Origin: Nautilus pompilius | Taxonomy: Eukaryota > Mollusca > Cephalopoda > Nautilida > Nautilidae | DNA length: 64,000 bases | Assembly (NCBI GenBank): GCA_018389105.1 | Contig: JACATO010000648.1 | Location: 620,001 to 684,000, forward strand | Reading direction: 5' to 3' | Part shown: positions 60,897 to 64,000 of the stretch, one piece after another | Layout of the letters: each line of letters starts with the position of its first letter | Numbering within the stretch: position 1 is the stretch's first letter | The notes under the pieces: model-generated | The model's input: only the letters and a program-made list of their open reading frames with translations | What the model was told of the DNA's origin: nothing | The model's database searches: none | Made by a program: the position numbers and the translations under genes

Positions 60897-63800
60897 TGTA
60901 AATATAACTTCAGTATTTATTTTAACTATTATTTATATATTCATTCATTTTGATTCATTGTTATTTTTAGTAATCTATTTGTTTTAGTGCAATTATTTAT
61001 GTCTGATATTATTTCTAGAAGGATAAACTGTTTTGATACATTCAGCAAAGGTATAAACTTTTAAAACAAAACAAAACATCTTTTGCTTTTCTCAGTTACT
61101 GGTATTTCTAGTTGTCTCTTATTATAGTTTTATGCCTGGTCTAAAATGAGATGATTTATTTTAGCTCTAAGCACAATTGTCTACTAGATGAGTCACAAAC
61201 ATTCTAAAAGCTATAACAGAATTTGTATTAAAATCATATATTACTCACTCACTCTCACACTTGCACAAATGCTTGCTTTTGGATAAGATTTACTGAATAT
61301 ATAAAAATTCCAGTATTTTAACACTAGATAGAGACATCAAAGTGAAAAATTGATTTTTATTAGAGGACTTTAAATTCTTTGTTATATTGTAAAGTTAAAA
61401 GTTCGATAAGTTAATATTAAAACATGTCTTGTGTATGATTGCCCAACAGCTTTGCCAACGTTAATGCATATCATTTGGGATTACACTGTCTGCAGGGGAT
61501 TATCTTTGATTTTGCAGACAGTTGCCTATCATTTTGAACAAACATTAACATATGGACATGCATGTTCTAATTGAAGTTTACATGTTTGTTTCATGCTTAG
61601 CTATTGGTTGACAGAGAGGCCCTAGTATTATATATGGGATTTACAGCTTAGTCATTGGTATTATTCTTGGCTTGACACCAGATTACAAAGGATGTCTCCA
61701 GCAGCTGAAGGGCTTAGTTGTCTTTGTTTTGTGGAGACTCTGAGTTATTTGTGAAGATCAAACAAAACCAATTGTTGGCATGCTTAGGCAAGGTTCATAA
61801 GAAAACAAAAGTAAATGTTAATATCTGTTCTGACCAGAACCTTGGTTAGGATTTATTTACACCCCCCCTTTTGACTTGATTGAAAAAAAAAAATATGTAA
61901 TTTTGAATAGCTGATATCAAGGGATATTGGAAGAAGTTATGTTTTGTTGACACAGAAAGAAAATATTTGATACTAGTGTTCACCTTGTCATATCTTACTG
62001 CTGTCTTGATTCTTTTGTCAGGATCTCTCCAGAATGTTTGAATTAAATCTCTACTTAAACATTTTTTTTTATCACAAACAGATGTAACATGAAACTGTTT
62101 CAAACCTTTTGAGGAATTATAAACCAAGAGAATTTGTATTATAGTGTCATTGTCTTGGTATTCAGAAATCTTGTACAATTTTTAGTAGGGAAAGACCACA
62201 ATAGCCATTTTAAAATTCTCTCATTGAAAAAAGAAAAGAAATTGTGTGTATACTTTATATTTTAAATGTATTTTATAGAGAACAATTTCTTTGTGTTATG
62301 ATATAATATTTTGTAAGCTATTCTGTTTGAAAATATTTATTTGGATGTTGTAAAAACAAACAAACAAACAAACAAAGGTTATTTGAAAAATAATATAGCT
62401 TATCTAGCTCCTAAATTAAGAACACAGTCCTAAAAGATAGATTTTTTTCTTTTGATTTTAAATTGTTCTGAAAGAATGATATATCTTGAAAATAATTATC
62501 ATCCTCATTTTATTTAAGTAGTGAAATAATTTCAGAAGTTCTAGTTTTATTTTTTTAGTTCTTAGTTCTCATATTGCTCCACAGATATCTAAAACATCTT
62601 TAAAGTTTATAGCTGTCTCTCCTTTTATTTCTTATCATACTGTCCTCTGTAGCTTTTACTGTATCTGTGGGTGGTTCTTTTGATTTTGTCTACCTTAATT
62701 TGGAAATCTGAGTTGATAGTTCCTGAAGATTGTAACCAAAATGATTTTTTTTTGGTTTAGAGTTTCTTTCCATCTTTTTTTATTGACAAAGGCATGTGGG
62801 TTGTTTGTTTCTGTTGAGGTGGAGATAAGAGGACAGGGATATTGTGTACTTCCTTAAAGAGACCATAGATACAGTTAATTGTTACTGTCTATTTTGACAA
62901 GAAGCTTCCATTTCCAAGTTCATAGAAAATCAGATGTATTGTGTATGTTGCTTCTGTGGAAAGAGTTTTAATATCAGGAAATAGTCAGAAAGTTAAAAGA
63001 AAAAATTCTTCATTTATGTCGCCTCTTCAGTAAAGGATACCCCAGCAAATCATCTTTTGGTGGTTGTCCTAGTTAATAAGCTTGAGCCTATCAGTAAGTT
63101 TGAAGTGAAAGACTTCTGGTTGTGCTGTGCAATATGATGGATTCCTTTTAAAGAAGACCACCCATTCTGAGAGATCTAAAAAGTAAATATAATGATAATT
63201 TTTGAAAGTAAAATAATCCTGTGGTAGGATTAGATTTTCAGGAGAAAATTGCTTCTCTAAATAGAGATTGTTCCATGAAAAGAGGCTTTATATTGTAATT
63301 TAAAAGAATAACTGAAATTGAGGTTAGAAGATCTGTATATGATGGAAATTTTGTACTGTAATTTGATATTTCATGTACAAATGTTTTAATTTTGGTGATG
63401 AACTACTGTTCATATATTTATTTAGCCCAACATGAAAATTAATCTTTTTATTATGTGTGTGTTGCATGATGAACAAATAAATATTATGAATATGTATGTT
63501 CTTTTGCTGTTTAGTAGTGACTGTTCGTACTAAAAGAACTGTTTGGACTAAAAGCTCAGATAGTTGCATTCTGAAAGGGAACTTTCCTCATCTGTCACAA
63601 GGTATTCCTTCTAACTCTACTGATTGAATTTTAAATTTTGGAATCTTCGCCAGACAAAACTGATGAGAAACAATAAAGCTATTAGGTCAGAAGTGCTAAA
63701 TGTATGAGAGAAAAAATTATCACTACTATTTGATCTAAGTACTGTGCAGTGAGAATAGAAAAAAAAAATGGGGGCAGGGAAGTAGTTTTAGTCATTCTTC

Positions 63801-64000
63801 GAAGTTAACATTTTAATCTAATGAAATCTGTATCTTATACCCAACTAATTTTACATAAATGACATCAGACCATGATAGAAAAGTTTGATAAAAGAAAATT
63901 ACTCGCTATAAATATTTTCAAAACCAGCTACAATTTTTGTTTAACAAGGATTTATATAGTGGAAATTCTTGTTATTTACATAAAGCAAGGGAACATCTAC
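60897..64000. other. Intron to the window edge, no gene seen
   Basis: AT-rich sequence with a CAAA run (about 62354-62377) and a 9-base inverted repeat with an 18-base loop (61486-61494 with 61513-61521). The 110-codon minus-strand frame at 61846-62178 has no recognisable feature. No next dachsous exon is visible before the edge. Confidence 0.55.
61486..61521. repeat. Perfect 9-base inverted repeat, 18-base loop
   Basis: CTGTCTGCA at 61486-61494 faces TGCAGACAG at 61513-61521. It may be a small hairpin or the decayed ends of a tiny element; nothing else supports a function. Confidence 0.5.

Noticed and set aside
61846-62178. 110-codon minus-strand frame
   Set aside because: Low-complexity phenylalanine stretch from a poly-A tract and no recognisable domain; likely chance.
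1-64000. CRISPR arrays, operons, phage or plasmid systems
   Set aside because: The sequence is clearly animal nuclear DNA: spliced cadherin gene, SINE, Tc1, pogo and piggyBac relics; the only tandem array is the minisatellite, which has no spacer structure.

Overview
The window is animal nuclear DNA. It holds one recognisable host gene, read left to right: the start of a Dachsous-type giant protocadherin. Its first coding exon (3800-8986) is a single uninterrupted open frame of 1729 codons, with a signal peptide, 15 complete cadherin repeats and most of a 16th. It ends at a consensus splice donor. The rest of the window, about 55 kb, looks like one very large AT-rich intron, because no further cadherin-coding exon is visible on the plus strand. 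The gene is therefore cut off at the right edge; known Dachsous proteins have about 27 cadherin repeats, a membrane segment and a cytoplasmic tail.

Layout: 1-1757 is mixed-composition upstream DNA without a supportable gene. 1758-2405 is a four-copy minisatellite with embedded CA/TA/TG palindromes. 2406-3084 is simple AT-rich sequence. 3085-3799 is a GC- and CpG-rich promoter/leader region. 3800-8986 is the coding exon. 8987-64000 is the intron, dotted with dead mobile elements: two long copies of a pogo-like element 14.5 kb apart (26598 and 41064), a Tigger/jerky-like relic, four Tc1-like relics, a piggyBac-like relic that keeps its TTAA end, a relic of a widespread invertebrate repeat protein family, a tRNA-derived SINE, and a short GC-rich insertion packed with UUCG-capped hairpins.

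Organism: the collinear Dachsous repeats, the animal-style promoter and the set of DNA transposons point to an invertebrate. CpG is abundant around the promoter and the first ~800 bases of coding sequence and scarce elsewhere, which suggests a germline-methylated genome. A chelicerate arthropod (spider, scorpion, horseshoe crab) is my first guess and a mollusc the alternative; this is inference with low confidence. I see no bacterial genes, CRISPR arrays, rRNA genes or intact tRNA genes.

No obvious new multi-gene system is present. The points most worth following are the giant dachsous exon with its >55 kb intron, the structured GC-rich insertion at 45.77-46.03 kb, two apparent micro-inversions inside transposon relics, and an unassigned island at 24.7-26.6 kb.
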